DNA of 64,000 nucleotides, taken from contig NZ_HG428741.1 in NCBI RefSeq assembly GCF_000380245.2, positions 2,720,159 to 2,784,158 of the forward strand, written 5' to 3'. This document shows, piece by piece, positions 32,494 to 41,393 of this stretch. The DNA is from Bacillus massiliigorillae. GTDB taxonomy: Bacteria > Bacillota > Bacilli > Bacillales > DSM-1321. The translations under genes were made by a program, and so were the position numbers. The notes under the pieces are model-generated. The model made no database searches. It was not told where the DNA came from and worked only from the letters and a program-made list of their open reading frames with translations. Position 1 is the stretch's first letter. The number at the start of each line of letters is the position of its first letter.

Positions 32494-33425
32494 TACTTAC
32501 TCTTACCTCCCGTCACTTTGATTCTTGGATCAATCAAGGTATATGCAATATCGACGAGAAAAATAAATAGAATAAGAACTGCGCTATAAAAAACTGTACA
32601 ACCTAAAATAACAGGATAATCCCTATTAAAAATCCCTTTTACAAACATGTCGCCCATTCCAGGTATGCCGAAAATACTCTCTACAATAAAGCTTCCTGTT
32701 ACTAAATTAGCTGTTAATATTCCTAATACACTCACAACTGGTAATAAAGCATTTCGTACCGCATGCTTAATGACAACTGCACTCCGTTTTAAACCTTTAG
32801 CTTTTGCAGTTAATATATAGTCTTGATTCATCACTTCAATCATACTTGTACGCATTAGTCTGGCTATATATGCTAGTGGCATCATTGCAAGTGCCATTGA
32901 AGGAAGTATAGTGTGCTTCCAAGTCGCCCACGTAGCAACAGGCAACAGCTTCCATTCAACTGCTATGAAATTAATAAATAATGTTGCTAAAATAAAGCTT
33001 GGTACAGAAATACCAATAATCGCAACAATCATGGAAAAATAATCAGGCCAATGATTACGATTAAGAGCTGCAATAACTCCTAATATTAATCCAAAGAAAA
33101 TGGCAATAAGCATAGATTGCGCTCCTAAATGAAAAGAGATAGGAACACCGTTTTCGATATAGTCATTTACAGTTATCGTTTGGGACTTCAATGATGGTCC
33201 GAAATCAAATTGAAGTAGCTGTTTTAAATATAAAAAGTATTGTACAATTTCTGGTTTATCTAAGTTGTAATAGCTTCGTAAATTCTCATATACTGCTGCT
33301 GGCATTGTTCCTTCACGAGCAAAAGGGTCTCCCGGAATATTATGCATGATAATAAATGTAATGGTGACAGTTGCCCAAAGTGTAATGATAGCCCACATGA
33401 ATCGATGCAACACAAATTTCAACAT
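32493..33425 (-). CDS. oppB: Oligopeptide ABC transporter permease OppB
   Basis: 310-residue permease with six helices. IIMHNIPGDPFA near the N-terminus, and YILTAKAKGLKRSAVVIKHAVRNALLPVVSVLG with the EAA loop; ESIFGIPGMGDMFVKGIFNRDYPVI near the end. ATG with GGGGTG upstream. Pairs with OppC in the membrane. Confidence 0.94.
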   Translation of the reverse strand: MLKFVLHRFMWAIITLWATVTITFIIMHNIPGDPFAREGTMPAAVYENLRSYYNLDKPEIVQYFLYLKQLLQFDFGPSLKSQTITVNDYIENGVPISFHLGAQSMLIAIFFGLILGVIAALNRNHWPDYFSMIVAIIGISVPSFILATLFINFIAVEWKLLPVATWATWKHTILPSMALAMMPLAYIARLMRTSMIEVMNQDYILTAKAKGLKRSAVVIKHAVRNALLPVVSVLGILTANLVTGSFIVESIFGIPGMGDMFVKGIFNRDYPVILGCTVFYSAVLILFIFLVDIAYTLIDPRIKVTGGKSK

Positions 33426-33525
33426 TATTCAGCACCCCATTCACTTATCTTTACTATTAAATAAGTCATGAACTTATAGTGGGGGATTGCCTAACCCATA
33501 CTATTTACACTACCTATCTCACCTA

Positions 33526-33568
33526 GAAAATGGGGTATGCTCAACGAATAAGCATACCTCACATTTTC
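33526..33568 (-). other. Intercistronic hairpin between oppA and oppB
   Basis: AGCATACC and GGTATGCT pair around a nine-base loop, and GAAAATG/CATTTTC extend the stem after a short mismatch. No separate T-run follows on the minus strand. Such hairpins after a binding-protein gene commonly protect the upstream mRNA and give excess binding protein over permease; that is the likely role here. Confidence 0.65.
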
Positions 33569-33588
33569 CTTATTTTCTTTTCAAGAAA

Positions 33589-35229
33589 TCACTTAATATC
33601 AGCATACATAAACTGAGGGAATCTATTAATCGGTAAATACACACCCGTTACTTTCTCTTTCACTACGAATGGTCTTGTATAGAAGTAAATTGGCATAACC
33701 GGCATTTCTTCTATCATAATTTGCTCGGCTTTATGCAATTGTTCACTTCTTTGTTTATTATCATTATTCACTTTTGCGGAATTTATCAGCTTGTCATATT
33801 CCAAATTTGACCATTTCGCATCATTATACGCTCCACCTGTTAACCAAAGATCCGAGAATGTCATTGGATCTACATAATCTCCAACCCAACCAGCACGAGA
33901 AACGGTGAAATCGCCAGCCTTTTCACGATCCAGCTTCACTTGGAACTCTACACTTTCAAGTGTTACGTCAACACCTAAATTTTTACGCCACATTTCTTGC
34001 ACTGCTTCTGCTACCTTTTTATGTCCCTCATCTGTATTAAATAAAATCGAGAATGAAGGCATTTTATCCATTCCCTCTTCTTTCAATCCTTCTTGCAATA
34101 ATTTCTTCGCTTCATCTATATCTTCTTTAAATAAATTACCACTATTATCTTGGAAATCTCCTTCCACATCAGGAATACCAGGAGGAATAATTCCATAGGC
34201 TGGTGGTTGACCACCTTGCACCACATTTTCAGTAATTACTTTACGATCGATTGCCATTGCCAACGCTTTACGTACTTTCACATTATTAAACGGTTTCTTT
34301 TTATTGTTGAAGTTATAATAATACACTGCCAATTGCGGTCCATTTTGAAATTCCTTATCCCCGCTCTTTAATAGTTGACCTTGAACATCAGTTGGAAGTG
34401 GGTAAACAAGATCAACTTCGTTATTTTGATACATTTGCCAAACAGTATTGGCATCATCAAGCATAGCAAAATTCACAACATCCAACTTAATTTTATCCGC
34501 TTCATGATAGTTTTCATTTTTTTCGATTTTAATGCTTTCTTTATGCTTCCATTCTGTTAATTTAAAGGCACCATTTGAAACGAAGCTACTAGCTTCATTT
34601 GCCCATTTTGGATTGGCTTCTTGTACTTTTTGATTAATTGGGTAGTATGTGTAGAATGTGGTTAAATCCAGGAAGAATGCTGTAGGGGCTGTTAATTTAA
34701 CTTCTAATGTTTTATCATCTAATGCTTTAATACCAACTTGATCGGCTGTTCCTTTTTTCTCATTATACTCTTTTGCACCAACAATGTAGTAGAATTGATA
34801 AGCATATGTTCCAGCCGCTTCAGGGCTTAACGCATATTTCCATGCATATTCAAAATCATGTGCTGTAAGTGGATCTCCATTTGACCATTTCATACCATCT
34901 TTAATTGTAAATGTATACGTCTTACCATCTGGACTAATATCCCATTTTTCTGCTACTCCAGGAACAATTTCTCCCTCAGGATTTTTTCTCGTTAGCCCTT
35001 CAAAAATATGCTCTAAAACCCATGAATCATGTGTTCCTTGTGCAATAGCTGGATGCAAGGACCCTGGTTCAGTTGAATTGTTTAAGTTTAATACTTTTGG
35101 ACCTTTCGCTACTTGGCCCTCTTTTTCTTTCTCTTTTGGTTTGTCTGAGCCAGTTGTTGTACTACAACCTGTCATGACTAACAGTAGTACTAAAAAGATT
35201 GAAATCACTGACCACCTAGTTTTTTTCAC
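33589..35229 (-). CDS. oppA: Oligopeptide-binding lipoprotein OppA
   Basis: 546-residue extracytoplasmic peptide-binding protein. Signal peptide VKKTRWSVISIFLVLLLVMTGC with lipobox MTGC, a charged linker, then the SBP_bac_5 fold: LNNSTEPGSLHPAIAQGTHD, GVAEKWDISPDGKTYTFTIKDGMKWSNGDPLTAHDF, KPFNNVKVRKALAMAIDRK, and PVMPIYFYTRPFVVKEKV at the C-terminus. Start: GTG at 35227-35229 with AAGGGGG eight bases upstream; the longer open frame from 35277 has no ribosome binding site and would spoil the signal peptide. First gene of oppABCDF and paralogue of DppE. Confidence 0.94.
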   Translation of the reverse strand: MKKTRWSVISIFLVLLLVMTGCSTTTGSDKPKEKEKEGQVAKGPKVLNLNNSTEPGSLHPAIAQGTHDSWVLEHIFEGLTRKNPEGEIVPGVAEKWDISPDGKTYTFTIKDGMKWSNGDPLTAHDFEYAWKYALSPEAAGTYAYQFYYIVGAKEYNEKKGTADQVGIKALDDKTLEVKLTAPTAFFLDLTTFYTYYPINQKVQEANPKWANEASSFVSNGAFKLTEWKHKESIKIEKNENYHEADKIKLDVVNFAMLDDANTVWQMYQNNEVDLVYPLPTDVQGQLLKSGDKEFQNGPQLAVYYYNFNNKKKPFNNVKVRKALAMAIDRKVITENVVQGGQPPAYGIIPPGIPDVEGDFQDNSGNLFKEDIDEAKKLLQEGLKEEGMDKMPSFSILFNTDEGHKKVAEAVQEMWRKNLGVDVTLESVEFQVKLDREKAGDFTVSRAGWVGDYVDPMTFSDLWLTGGAYNDAKWSNLEYDKLINSAKVNNDNKQRSEQLHKAEQIMIEEMPVMPIYFYTRPFVVKEKVTGVYLPINRFPQFMYADIK

Positions 35230-35680
35230 ATTTTTGTCCCCCTTATCCTTATTTACTATTAGGCTTTTATTACACAAGCCCTATTACAGAATTATTCGCA
35301 GTGACCCATTTATATTCGATGTATACAGGATTATTTGAGTAATTAAATCTATGTCTTTTTGAATATAAACTGATGCTGTCGTCACTTCCTTACATCCATC
35401 TTTCTCCTTTCTTTTACAAATATAGCTTCACAGTATATATATTTCGATAAAAAATGGGATTCACCTTCACAAAAAATGGAAATCTTTTTCTGTGTTAACT
35501 ATGTTATTACATTAGTTTTGCGGCGCGATAAAGGGTCAAAGTGTTTAAATATATTAAATACAAGCATCTATTTCAACTTTACACTGCATACAAATTGGAA
35601 AAACATTACTTTAAATACAATTCTAGAAAAATATACGTGCCTTCTATTTCCTCTAAAGTGCATGAAATAATTAAAATTTT
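35230..35680. other. Long AT-rich region upstream of oppA
   Basis: About 450 bases before the divergent oppA and feoA genes. On the minus strand, CTCCTTT at 35404-35410 reads as AAAGGAG followed four bases later by an ATG that opens a frame of only five codons (35382-35399, MDVRK). No conserved protein, riboswitch or clear terminator is visible. A frame on the plus strand at 35476-35670 has no ribosome binding site and biased composition, and I regard it as non-coding. Confidence 0.35.
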
Positions 35681-35720
35681 TATATAATAGTTACATTTTT
35701 TAAAAAATGCTATATAATAA
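35681..35720 (+). promoter_or_regulatory. Promoter region of the feo operon with repeated -10 element
   Basis: TATATAATA occurs at 35681-35689 and again at 35711-35719, 30 bp apart. The second holds TATAAT (35713-35718) with TTACAT (35691-35696) 16 bases upstream. Between them CATTTTTTAAAAAATG is a perfect 16-bp palindrome. It may be two promoters or an operator region; no clear Fur box was seen by eye. Confidence 0.45.
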
Positions 35721-35782
35721 TCTTAAAGTTGCCCTCAGGAAACATTTTTATAGGCACGAAAAAATGAAGGAGATGTCCAAAT

Positions 35783-36031
35783 TTGTCTACTACTATTTCA
35801 CTATCTGAATTATCTCCTGGCGAGAAAATGATGATAACTACATTACAAATAGACGGTCCAATGCGTAGAAGATTATTAGATTTAGGTTTTGTACCAGGTT
35901 TTATTATAGAAATGATTCAAGCAAGCCCTCTTGGTGATCCAACTGCGTTTCGTGTAAGTGGTACCACCATAGCGCTACGTAAAGACGAATCTTCACATAT
36001 TTTGGGTGAAAAGGTGATGCAAGATGAGTAA
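35783..36031 (+). CDS. feoA: Ferrous iron transport protein A
   Basis: Small cytosolic SH3-like protein of 82 residues that supports FeoB. LSELSPGEKMMITTLQIDGPMRRRLLDLGFVPGFIIEMIQASPLGDPTAFRVSGTTIALRKDES is the standard FeoA domain, quoted here in part: DLGFVPG and GDPTAFRVSG are the hallmark turns. The start is TTG at 35783, eight bases after AAGGAG; no ATG lies at a suitable place. It overlaps the next gene by eight bases. Confidence 0.93.
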   Translation: MSTTISLSELSPGEKMMITTLQIDGPMRRRLLDLGFVPGFIIEMIQASPLGDPTAFRVSGTTIALRKDESSHILGEKVMQDE

Positions 36032-36749
36032 TAACAAGTACAGAATTGCTTTAGCTGGCAATCCTAATACCGGAAAAAGTACATTATTTAATGCCCTTAC
36101 AGGCATGAATCAACATACAGGGAACTGGCCTGGAAAGACTGTTGAGCAGGCAATTGGATTATTCACGTATGAATCCGATACGTATGAAATTATTGATTTA
36201 CCCGGTACGTATTCACTGTATTCCAATTCAACAGATGAAGAAGTTGCACGAGATTTTATTATTTTTGAAAAGCCAGACGTTACACTAGTTGTAGTAGATG
36301 CAACGAGTCTGGAGCGTAATCTTAATTTAGCTCTTCAAGTATTAGAAATGACTTCATCCGTTATACTGTGCGTTAATTTAATTGATGAAGCGACTAAGAA
36401 AGGGATAACTGTTAATGCGAAGATATTATCTACCCAGCTTGGTATTCCAGTTGTAACGATGTCAGCAAGAAATAAAATCGGAATAGATTCTTTATTAAGT
36501 ACCATTCAACAAATGGTTTTAGGAAAAATTTCTGTTCGCCCTCTTGTTGTTCCCTATTCAGAAGAGGTTGAAACAAAAATTAAAGAACTTGAACCGAGCA
36601 TTAAAGATTTATTTGGAGATCAATATCCAACGCGTTGGATTGCCTTACGCTTATTAGATGGAGATACTAAACTCTTACAATCTCTTACAGATAAACTTGT
36701 TGAGAAGGAGAATAATCATCTCCACGTGAAAGAGAGAGTCATATTATGA
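36024..36749 (+). CDS. feoB: FeoB, N-terminal GTPase component (split FeoB)
   Basis: 241-residue small G-protein domain of the ferrous iron transporter. G1 AGNPNTGKST (residues 11-20), G2 region TGNWPGKTVE, G3 DLPGTYSL, G4 NLID; then the helical GDI-like domain up to about 235. The membrane part is absent and is encoded by the next gene, which overlaps this one by ATGA (36746-36749). Both halves read as intact, so this is a two-protein FeoB and not a recent frameshift; B. cereus-group genomes are known to carry this form. Confidence 0.93.
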   Translation: MSNNKYRIALAGNPNTGKSTLFNALTGMNQHTGNWPGKTVEQAIGLFTYESDTYEIIDLPGTYSLYSNSTDEEVARDFIIFEKPDVTLVVVDATSLERNLNLALQVLEMTSSVILCVNLIDEATKKGITVNAKILSTQLGIPVVTMSARNKIGIDSLLSTIQQMVLGKISVRPLVVPYSEEVETKIKELEPSIKDLFGDQYPTRWIALRLLDGDTKLLQSLTDKLVEKENNHLHVKERVIL

Positions 36750-38128
36750 GAAAATTAGATAATATAAGACAGTTAGCTGAACAAGCTAACAAAATGGCAC
36801 CCGACAATATTCGAGAAAATATTGTCGGCAGTATATATAAGCAATCTCACCGTATTTCACGTGCTGCCATTAGTGCCACAAGTGAACGAGATTTTAAAAC
36901 TGAAAAAATCGATAAAGTACTAACTTCGAAGCTTTGGGGCTTTCCAATCATGTTTATTATGCTTGGTACCATTTTGTGGCTTACAATTGCAGGAGCAAAT
37001 GTTCCATCTTCTATGCTTGCAGATTTCTTTAATTGGATAGAAGGTTATTTAACACAGTTTTTTACTATGATCAATGCACCTGAGTGGCTTCACGGCGTAT
37101 TAGTTCTTGGTCTATTCCGTGGAACCGGTTGGGTCGTTAGTGTTATGCTTCCACCAATGGCCATCTTCTTCCCGATGTTTGCACTATTAGAAAACTACGG
37201 ATACTTACCACGTGTTGCGTTTAATATGGACCGCTTATTTAAAGGAGCCGGTGCACATGGTAAACAATCACTAACAATGGCAATGGGATTTGGATGTAAT
37301 GCTGCCGCGATTATGAGTACTCGTATCATTGAATCTCCTCGCGAGCGAATGTTAGCCATATTAACAAATAACTTTATTCCTTGTAACGGACGCTGGCCGA
37401 CATTAATTTTATTAGCTTCTTTATTTATGGCTGCAAGCTTTACAGGCATTACAGCTACATTTGTTACATCTGGGATTTTAATTGGATTTGTATTAATAGG
37501 GGTTGCTGTTACTTTAACTGTTTCGTGGATTCTTTCAAAAACAGCTTTAAAAGGGGTACCTACTCACTATACATTGGAATTACCTCCATACCGTCGTCCA
37601 AAATACTTCGATACCATTTTACGTGCAAGCATTGATAAAACATTACTTGTATTAAAAAGAGCAGTTTTCGTTGCAGCACCAGCCGCTGTACTAACTTGGA
37701 TACTTGCTAATATCAACGTTGGTGATACGAGTATATTAATGCACTTCGTACAATTTCTAGATCCATTTGGAAAACTATTAGGTTTAGATGGATATATATT
37801 AGCTGCATTTATTATCGGTTTACCTGCTAATGAAATCGTTATACCCGTACTATTGATGGCTTATTTATCAACAGGATCATTAACAGAGGTCGAAGAAATG
37901 TCAAAGCTTAAAGGCATTCTACTTGAAAACAATTGGACTTGGTTAACTGCTCTTAACATGATGTTATTCTCACTATTGCATTATCCTTGCGGAACAACAT
38001 TGCTAAATATTTGGAAGGAAACGAAGAGTGCAAAATGGACGTTCATGTCCTTCATCATTCCTACAAGTATCGCACTTGGCGTAACCTTCTTAGTAGCTAC
38101 AATTGTTAGAGCTTTTGGCTGGGTGTAA
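36746..38128 (+). CDS. feoB: FeoB, membrane component with nucleoside-recognition (Gate) domains
   Basis: 460-residue polytopic protein. A cytosolic helix (DNIRENIVGSIYKQSHRISRA) precedes GFPIMFIMLGTILWL. Two Gate-like regions: GLFRGTGWVVSVMLPPMAIFFPMFALLENYGYLPRVAF and GLPANEIVIPVLLMAYLSTG. The conserved cysteines are present in MAMGFGCNAAAIMSTRIIESPRERMLA, NNFIPCNGRWP and LHYPCGTTLLNIWKET, positions thought to line the Fe2+ path. It should pair with the GTPase encoded just upstream. Terminator follows. Confidence 0.92.
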   Translation: MRKLDNIRQLAEQANKMAPDNIRENIVGSIYKQSHRISRAAISATSERDFKTEKIDKVLTSKLWGFPIMFIMLGTILWLTIAGANVPSSMLADFFNWIEGYLTQFFTMINAPEWLHGVLVLGLFRGTGWVVSVMLPPMAIFFPMFALLENYGYLPRVAFNMDRLFKGAGAHGKQSLTMAMGFGCNAAAIMSTRIIESPRERMLAILTNNFIPCNGRWPTLILLASLFMAASFTGITATFVTSGILIGFVLIGVAVTLTVSWILSKTALKGVPTHYTLELPPYRRPKYFDTILRASIDKTLLVLKRAVFVAAPAAVLTWILANINVGDTSILMHFVQFLDPFGKLLGLDGYILAAFIIGLPANEIVIPVLLMAYLSTGSLTEVEEMSKLKGILLENNWTWLTALNMMLFSLLHYPCGTTLLNIWKETKSAKWTFMSFIIPTSIALGVTFLVATIVRAFGWV

Positions 38129-38148
38129 TTTACCTTTCTTATAACTTC

Positions 38149-38199
38149 AAAAAGGTCGAATGAAAAGTAATATCACATTACATTTCATTCGACCTTTTT
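38149..38199. terminator. Strong bidirectional terminator after feoB
   Basis: AAAAAGGTCGAATGAAA pairs with TTTCATTCGACCTTTTT (17 bp), and GTAAT/ATTAC extend it after one mismatch around a five-base loop. It ends the feo operon and the converging serine hydrolase gene. Confidence 0.93.
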
Positions 38200-38217
38200 A
38201 TCATTTAGAACCTTTAC

Positions 38218-39342
38218 TTATTCTTTCAACGCCTCTACTCTGTCACGAAATTCAGGCTCATTCACTACTTTTACAAAAAAATCATTCATATGTTTACTTA
38301 GCTTATTAAATTCTTTTGATTCCAATCCATTAAAGAAAACAGCTAGCTCTGTCTTATTGTTTTCTTTATCTTCTACATAGATTGCCATATTCAATACGCT
38401 GGCAAATGATCCACCCTTCATTCCAACATGGTTATATGCCTTTTGATTTCCCTCACTCTCCATTGGTGTTTCCATAATCGCTTCAATATTTTGTTGTACA
38501 TTTTTAGTAAAATAACTTCTACTATTCAATTTATTTAATACAGTTACATAATCTGTCGTAGTTGATTGAACAAAACGGTCAACATATAATCGATCAAAGT
38601 CTTCATCATACCAAGATTCGATATTAACTGCTTTTTTATAAGAACCATCTTTATCATCTTTCATTTTTTCGTGAATGTTTAAAGCTAAAGCCTTATATTG
38701 TTTAGGAGTCATGTTACGCAATTCTTTTTTTGCTTTTGCCACTTTATCTTCTTTAGACATATTTTCGTATGTATTCATTATTTCATATGGAATTAAAATA
38801 CTCGCATCGATATAAGTTAAAGGCTCATGATTAGTTAACCCAAGTTTCTCAATTTGTGCGTTAATAGACTCTAAACCTAAACGATCCATTAAATAATCCG
38901 TATTCGCATTACTGCTATATTCCACCATTCCTTTAGCAACTTCTTCAAGCGCAATCTCACCATCTTGTACTAGCTTCTTCTCTTTAATACTTTCTAACCA
39001 TGCTGGATGAGCTCCTCCATCAAGATTCTCTAAATAATAACGGTTTAACTCGGATAATTTCACCTTTTCATCTAAGATAATTTTCCCTTCAGCAGCTTGC
39101 TCCGCATATTCAATAGCGACTAATATTTTCACTACACTTGCTAATGACATCTTCCGTTCACTATTAAACGAGGTTACTTCTTTATTATTATAAATGACAG
39201 ATAATGCTGCTTGATTAGGATGTTTTTCAATAAAAGATAAGATTTTCCCACCATTTGGTCTGTTAGAATATAAAGATACAAAACTAGCAATTGCCATCAC
39301 CGCTAATATGACGCCTCCAATATATAAAATTTTCTTCTTCAT
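38218..39342 (-). CDS. Membrane-anchored serine hydrolase, class A beta-lactamase fold
   Basis: 374-residue protein with an N-terminal transmembrane anchor (residues 5-25) and an extracytoplasmic penicillin-recognising fold. SxxK is S69-V-V-K72, SxN is S143-S-N145, and the KTG position is KGG in GMKGGSFASV near residue 313. An insertion of about 60 lysine/glutamate-rich residues (KEDKVAKAKKELRNMTPKQY) lies between the second and third motifs. No ExxLN is seen, so true beta-lactamase activity is not expected; peptidase or esterase acting at the wall is more likely. ATG with GGAGGG. Single gene. Confidence 0.82.
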   Translation of the reverse strand: MKKKILYIGGVILAVMAIASFVSLYSNRPNGGKILSFIEKHPNQAALSVIYNNKEVTSFNSERKMSLASVVKILVAIEYAEQAAEGKIILDEKVKLSELNRYYLENLDGGAHPAWLESIKEKKLVQDGEIALEEVAKGMVEYSSNANTDYLMDRLGLESINAQIEKLGLTNHEPLTYIDASILIPYEIMNTYENMSKEDKVAKAKKELRNMTPKQYKALALNIHEKMKDDKDGSYKKAVNIESWYDEDFDRLYVDRFVQSTTTDYVTVLNKLNSRSYFTKNVQQNIEAIMETPMESEGNQKAYNHVGMKGGSFASVLNMAIYVEDKENNKTELAVFFNGLESKEFNKLSKHMNDFFVKVVNEPEFRDRVEALKE

Positions 39343-39418
39343 AAGCCCTCCTAACCCTTAGATATCATAATTATTCCATTTTTATCATCAAAAGTAAAAT
39401 TCAGTAAAATTAAAAGAC

Positions 39419-39453
39419 ATCCTGAAAGTGATTACAAATCACTTTCAGAACGC
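39419..39453 (-). terminator. Terminator after ubiB-like gene, shared hairpin family copy 2
   Basis: CCTGAAAGTGATT and AATCACTTTCAG pair around ACA. On the minus strand it is followed by TCTTTTAATTTT. It closes the long dpp-ykf-ubiB transcript, two bases after the last stop codon. Same core as copies at 18263, 58092 and 61577. Confidence 0.75.
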
Positions 39454-39454
39454 C

Positions 39455-41068
39455 TTATTTCTGCTTTCGACCATTTTTTATTATGTTATATAATAACCAA
39501 CCACTCAAAATAACGGAGCCAAAGAATCCAACAATACCAAATAACGGAATATCCAAAACTTGTGGCTTCATATTTGTCGTGCTGATTAAGCTCGAACCAA
39601 TTAAGAGCGCAGCGCTAATGATACAAATAATCATTTTATCTACCATTTTACTAATTTGCTTAATCGGCTCTTCAGCACCTGTAACATCTAAATTAACCTT
39701 TGTTTGTCCCTTAACTGTCATCTTTACTAAATCAGATAAATTACTTGGTAATTCTAAAACTTTCCGAGTACTTTGCATGAATAATTTCCCTGATTGTTTC
39801 AGTTCTTTCGTTGCATCAAATTCTTGGAGTATTTCTTCTGACATATGACTGGAGATAATTTGTATGAAGTTTACATTTGGACAACACGCTTCTAATACAC
39901 CTTCGATGGTCATAACTCCACGACCAAGCATTGTTACACTTGCTGGAATAGCAATACCATGATGATTGCACATATCAATAATTTCTTGTACCATTTCTCC
40001 CAAATTCATGCTTCCCAAATCCATACTGCCATAACGAGATTGAAGTTCTTCAAGATCATTGTATAATCGCGAATGATTTATGGTTCTTTTTGCTTTTCCT
40101 AATGAAAGAATGGAGCTTTTCAATTCATAAATATCGCCATCTACAATCGCAAATACCGCGTTTTTTATATTAATTCTGTCACGATGATTCAGCCTTCCAA
40201 CCATACCTAAATCTAACCATACGATTTTCCCATCTCGTATCCAAACATTTCCTGGGTGAGGGTCTGCATGAAAAAAACCATCATCAAGTACTTGCTTGAC
40301 ATAGTTCTTTGCCAGCTTCATACCGATTTCATTAATATCATAACCTTGTTCAATCAGCTCTGAAACTTGATCTATTTGTATACCTTCTATATATTCCATC
40401 ACCAAGATTTTAGATGTTGTAAGATGGCTTTCCACTTTTGGAAAAGCAATGTATTCAATTCCATCATTCATTTCTGCTAATTCTTTACAGTTGCCGGCTT
40501 CAAGTAGAAAGTCCATTTCTTGCTGTGATACAACCCATAATTCTTCAATAATTTTATTAAAATCAAGAATATCTGATGGACCTTCAATAACTTGGAGTAA
40601 TTTTGCTGCTTTACGCATCAAAACAATATCTTGCGCCATAATTTCTTTAATGCCTGGTCGCTGAATTTTCGCTACAGCTTTTTGACCATTTTTCAATGTA
40701 ACAATATGTACCTGAGCAATGCTTGCAGAACCAAGAGGTTTTTCCTCAATTTCCGGAAAAACCTCTTGAATAGGAACACCATATTCTTGTTCAATTAAAG
40801 TAACAACTTCTGAGAAATCAATCGGCTTTACATCCGCCCGTAATTTAACCAATTCATCACAGTAACTTTGTGGCAATACGTCTGAACGCATGCTCATTAC
40901 TTGTCCCATTTTCACATATGTTGGACCTAAATCTTCTACAATTAATCGCAACTTTTCAGGTGTCATACCATGAATGATTTCATGCTTTCTCAGCACCCCA
41001 ACAATCTCTCTTAGCCGAACCTTACTGTTATCCTTATGCTTTGGATTGTTTTGTTGTTGCTTCTTCAT
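39455..41068 (-). CDS. UbiB/ABC1/AarF family atypical kinase
   Basis: 537-residue protein-kinase-like ATPase with two C-terminal membrane helices (IICIISAALLIGSSLISTT; PLFGIVGFFGSVILSGWLLYNII). The KxGQ signature is YVKMGQVMSMRSDVLP, the A-rich loop is KPLGSASIAQVH, catalytic Lys in AVAKIQRPG, and the active-site motifs are DGFFHADPHPGNVWI and VWLDLGMVGR. Homologues support quinone biosynthesis or lipid/coenzyme Q handling; Bacillus makes menaquinone, so the role here is unknown. It follows the phasin-like gene by three bases and is the last gene of the dpp-ykf transcript. Confidence 0.9.
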   Translation of the reverse strand: MKKQQQNNPKHKDNSKVRLREIVGVLRKHEIIHGMTPEKLRLIVEDLGPTYVKMGQVMSMRSDVLPQSYCDELVKLRADVKPIDFSEVVTLIEQEYGVPIQEVFPEIEEKPLGSASIAQVHIVTLKNGQKAVAKIQRPGIKEIMAQDIVLMRKAAKLLQVIEGPSDILDFNKIIEELWVVSQQEMDFLLEAGNCKELAEMNDGIEYIAFPKVESHLTTSKILVMEYIEGIQIDQVSELIEQGYDINEIGMKLAKNYVKQVLDDGFFHADPHPGNVWIRDGKIVWLDLGMVGRLNHRDRINIKNAVFAIVDGDIYELKSSILSLGKAKRTINHSRLYNDLEELQSRYGSMDLGSMNLGEMVQEIIDMCNHHGIAIPASVTMLGRGVMTIEGVLEACCPNVNFIQIISSHMSEEILQEFDATKELKQSGKLFMQSTRKVLELPSNLSDLVKMTVKGQTKVNLDVTGAEEPIKQISKMVDKMIICIISAALLIGSSLISTTNMKPQVLDIPLFGIVGFFGSVILSGWLLYNIIKNGRKQK

Positions 41069-41071
41069 GCT

Positions 41072-41377
41072 TTATTTCTCCATTTCAGCTAGTTTCAATT
41101 TAATAGCTGCAATTTCCTCCTCGCTCATATTATCTAATTGATTAATAAGCAAATTAGTTGATTCCTCTTGAAGAGATGTTTCTGTATTCAATTTATCTTT
41201 TTTTACAGGATCTTTGATATTTCTTTTTAACTCTTCATTTAACACTTTACCTTGCTCTACCGTAATTTCACCTTTTGTAATAAGTGTTTGAACAAGGTCT
41301 TGTGATTTTTCTACGGTCGTCGCAACGGCACCGATTCCTGCTAACAATACTTTTTTCATTTCATCATTAAAGCTCAT
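41072..41377 (-). CDS. Phasin-like helical protein
   Basis: 101 residues, no signal peptide. The N-terminal helix MKKVLLAGIGAVATTVEKSQ, LVQTLITKGEITVEQGKVLNEEL is the pattern of PHA-granule-associated (phasin) proteins and their relatives; the C-terminal half is an acidic, possibly coiled-coil stretch (EESTNLLINQLDNMSEEEIAAIKLKLAEMEK in part). Phasin-like/UbiB pairs occur elsewhere in Firmicutes, so it probably works with the next gene product at a membrane or lipid surface. ATG with AAGGAGG. 16 bases after the beta-lactamase-like gene. Confidence 0.7.
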   Translation of the reverse strand: MSFNDEMKKVLLAGIGAVATTVEKSQDLVQTLITKGEITVEQGKVLNEELKRNIKDPVKKDKLNTETSLQEESTNLLINQLDNMSEEEIAAIKLKLAEMEK

Positions 41378-41393
41378 TGTTGTTCTGCCTCCT

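Noticed and set aside
35476..35670. Plus-strand open frame of 64 codons before feoA
   Set aside because: No ribosome binding site, AT-driven composition and no recognisable protein pattern.
35681..35782. Fur box in front of feoA
   Set aside because: No stretch close to TGATAATNATTATCA was found; the AT-rich palindrome there is different.
36024..38128. FeoB as a frameshifted pseudogene
   Set aside because: The break lies at the domain border with an ATGA overlap, both parts are intact, and the split form is familiar in this group.
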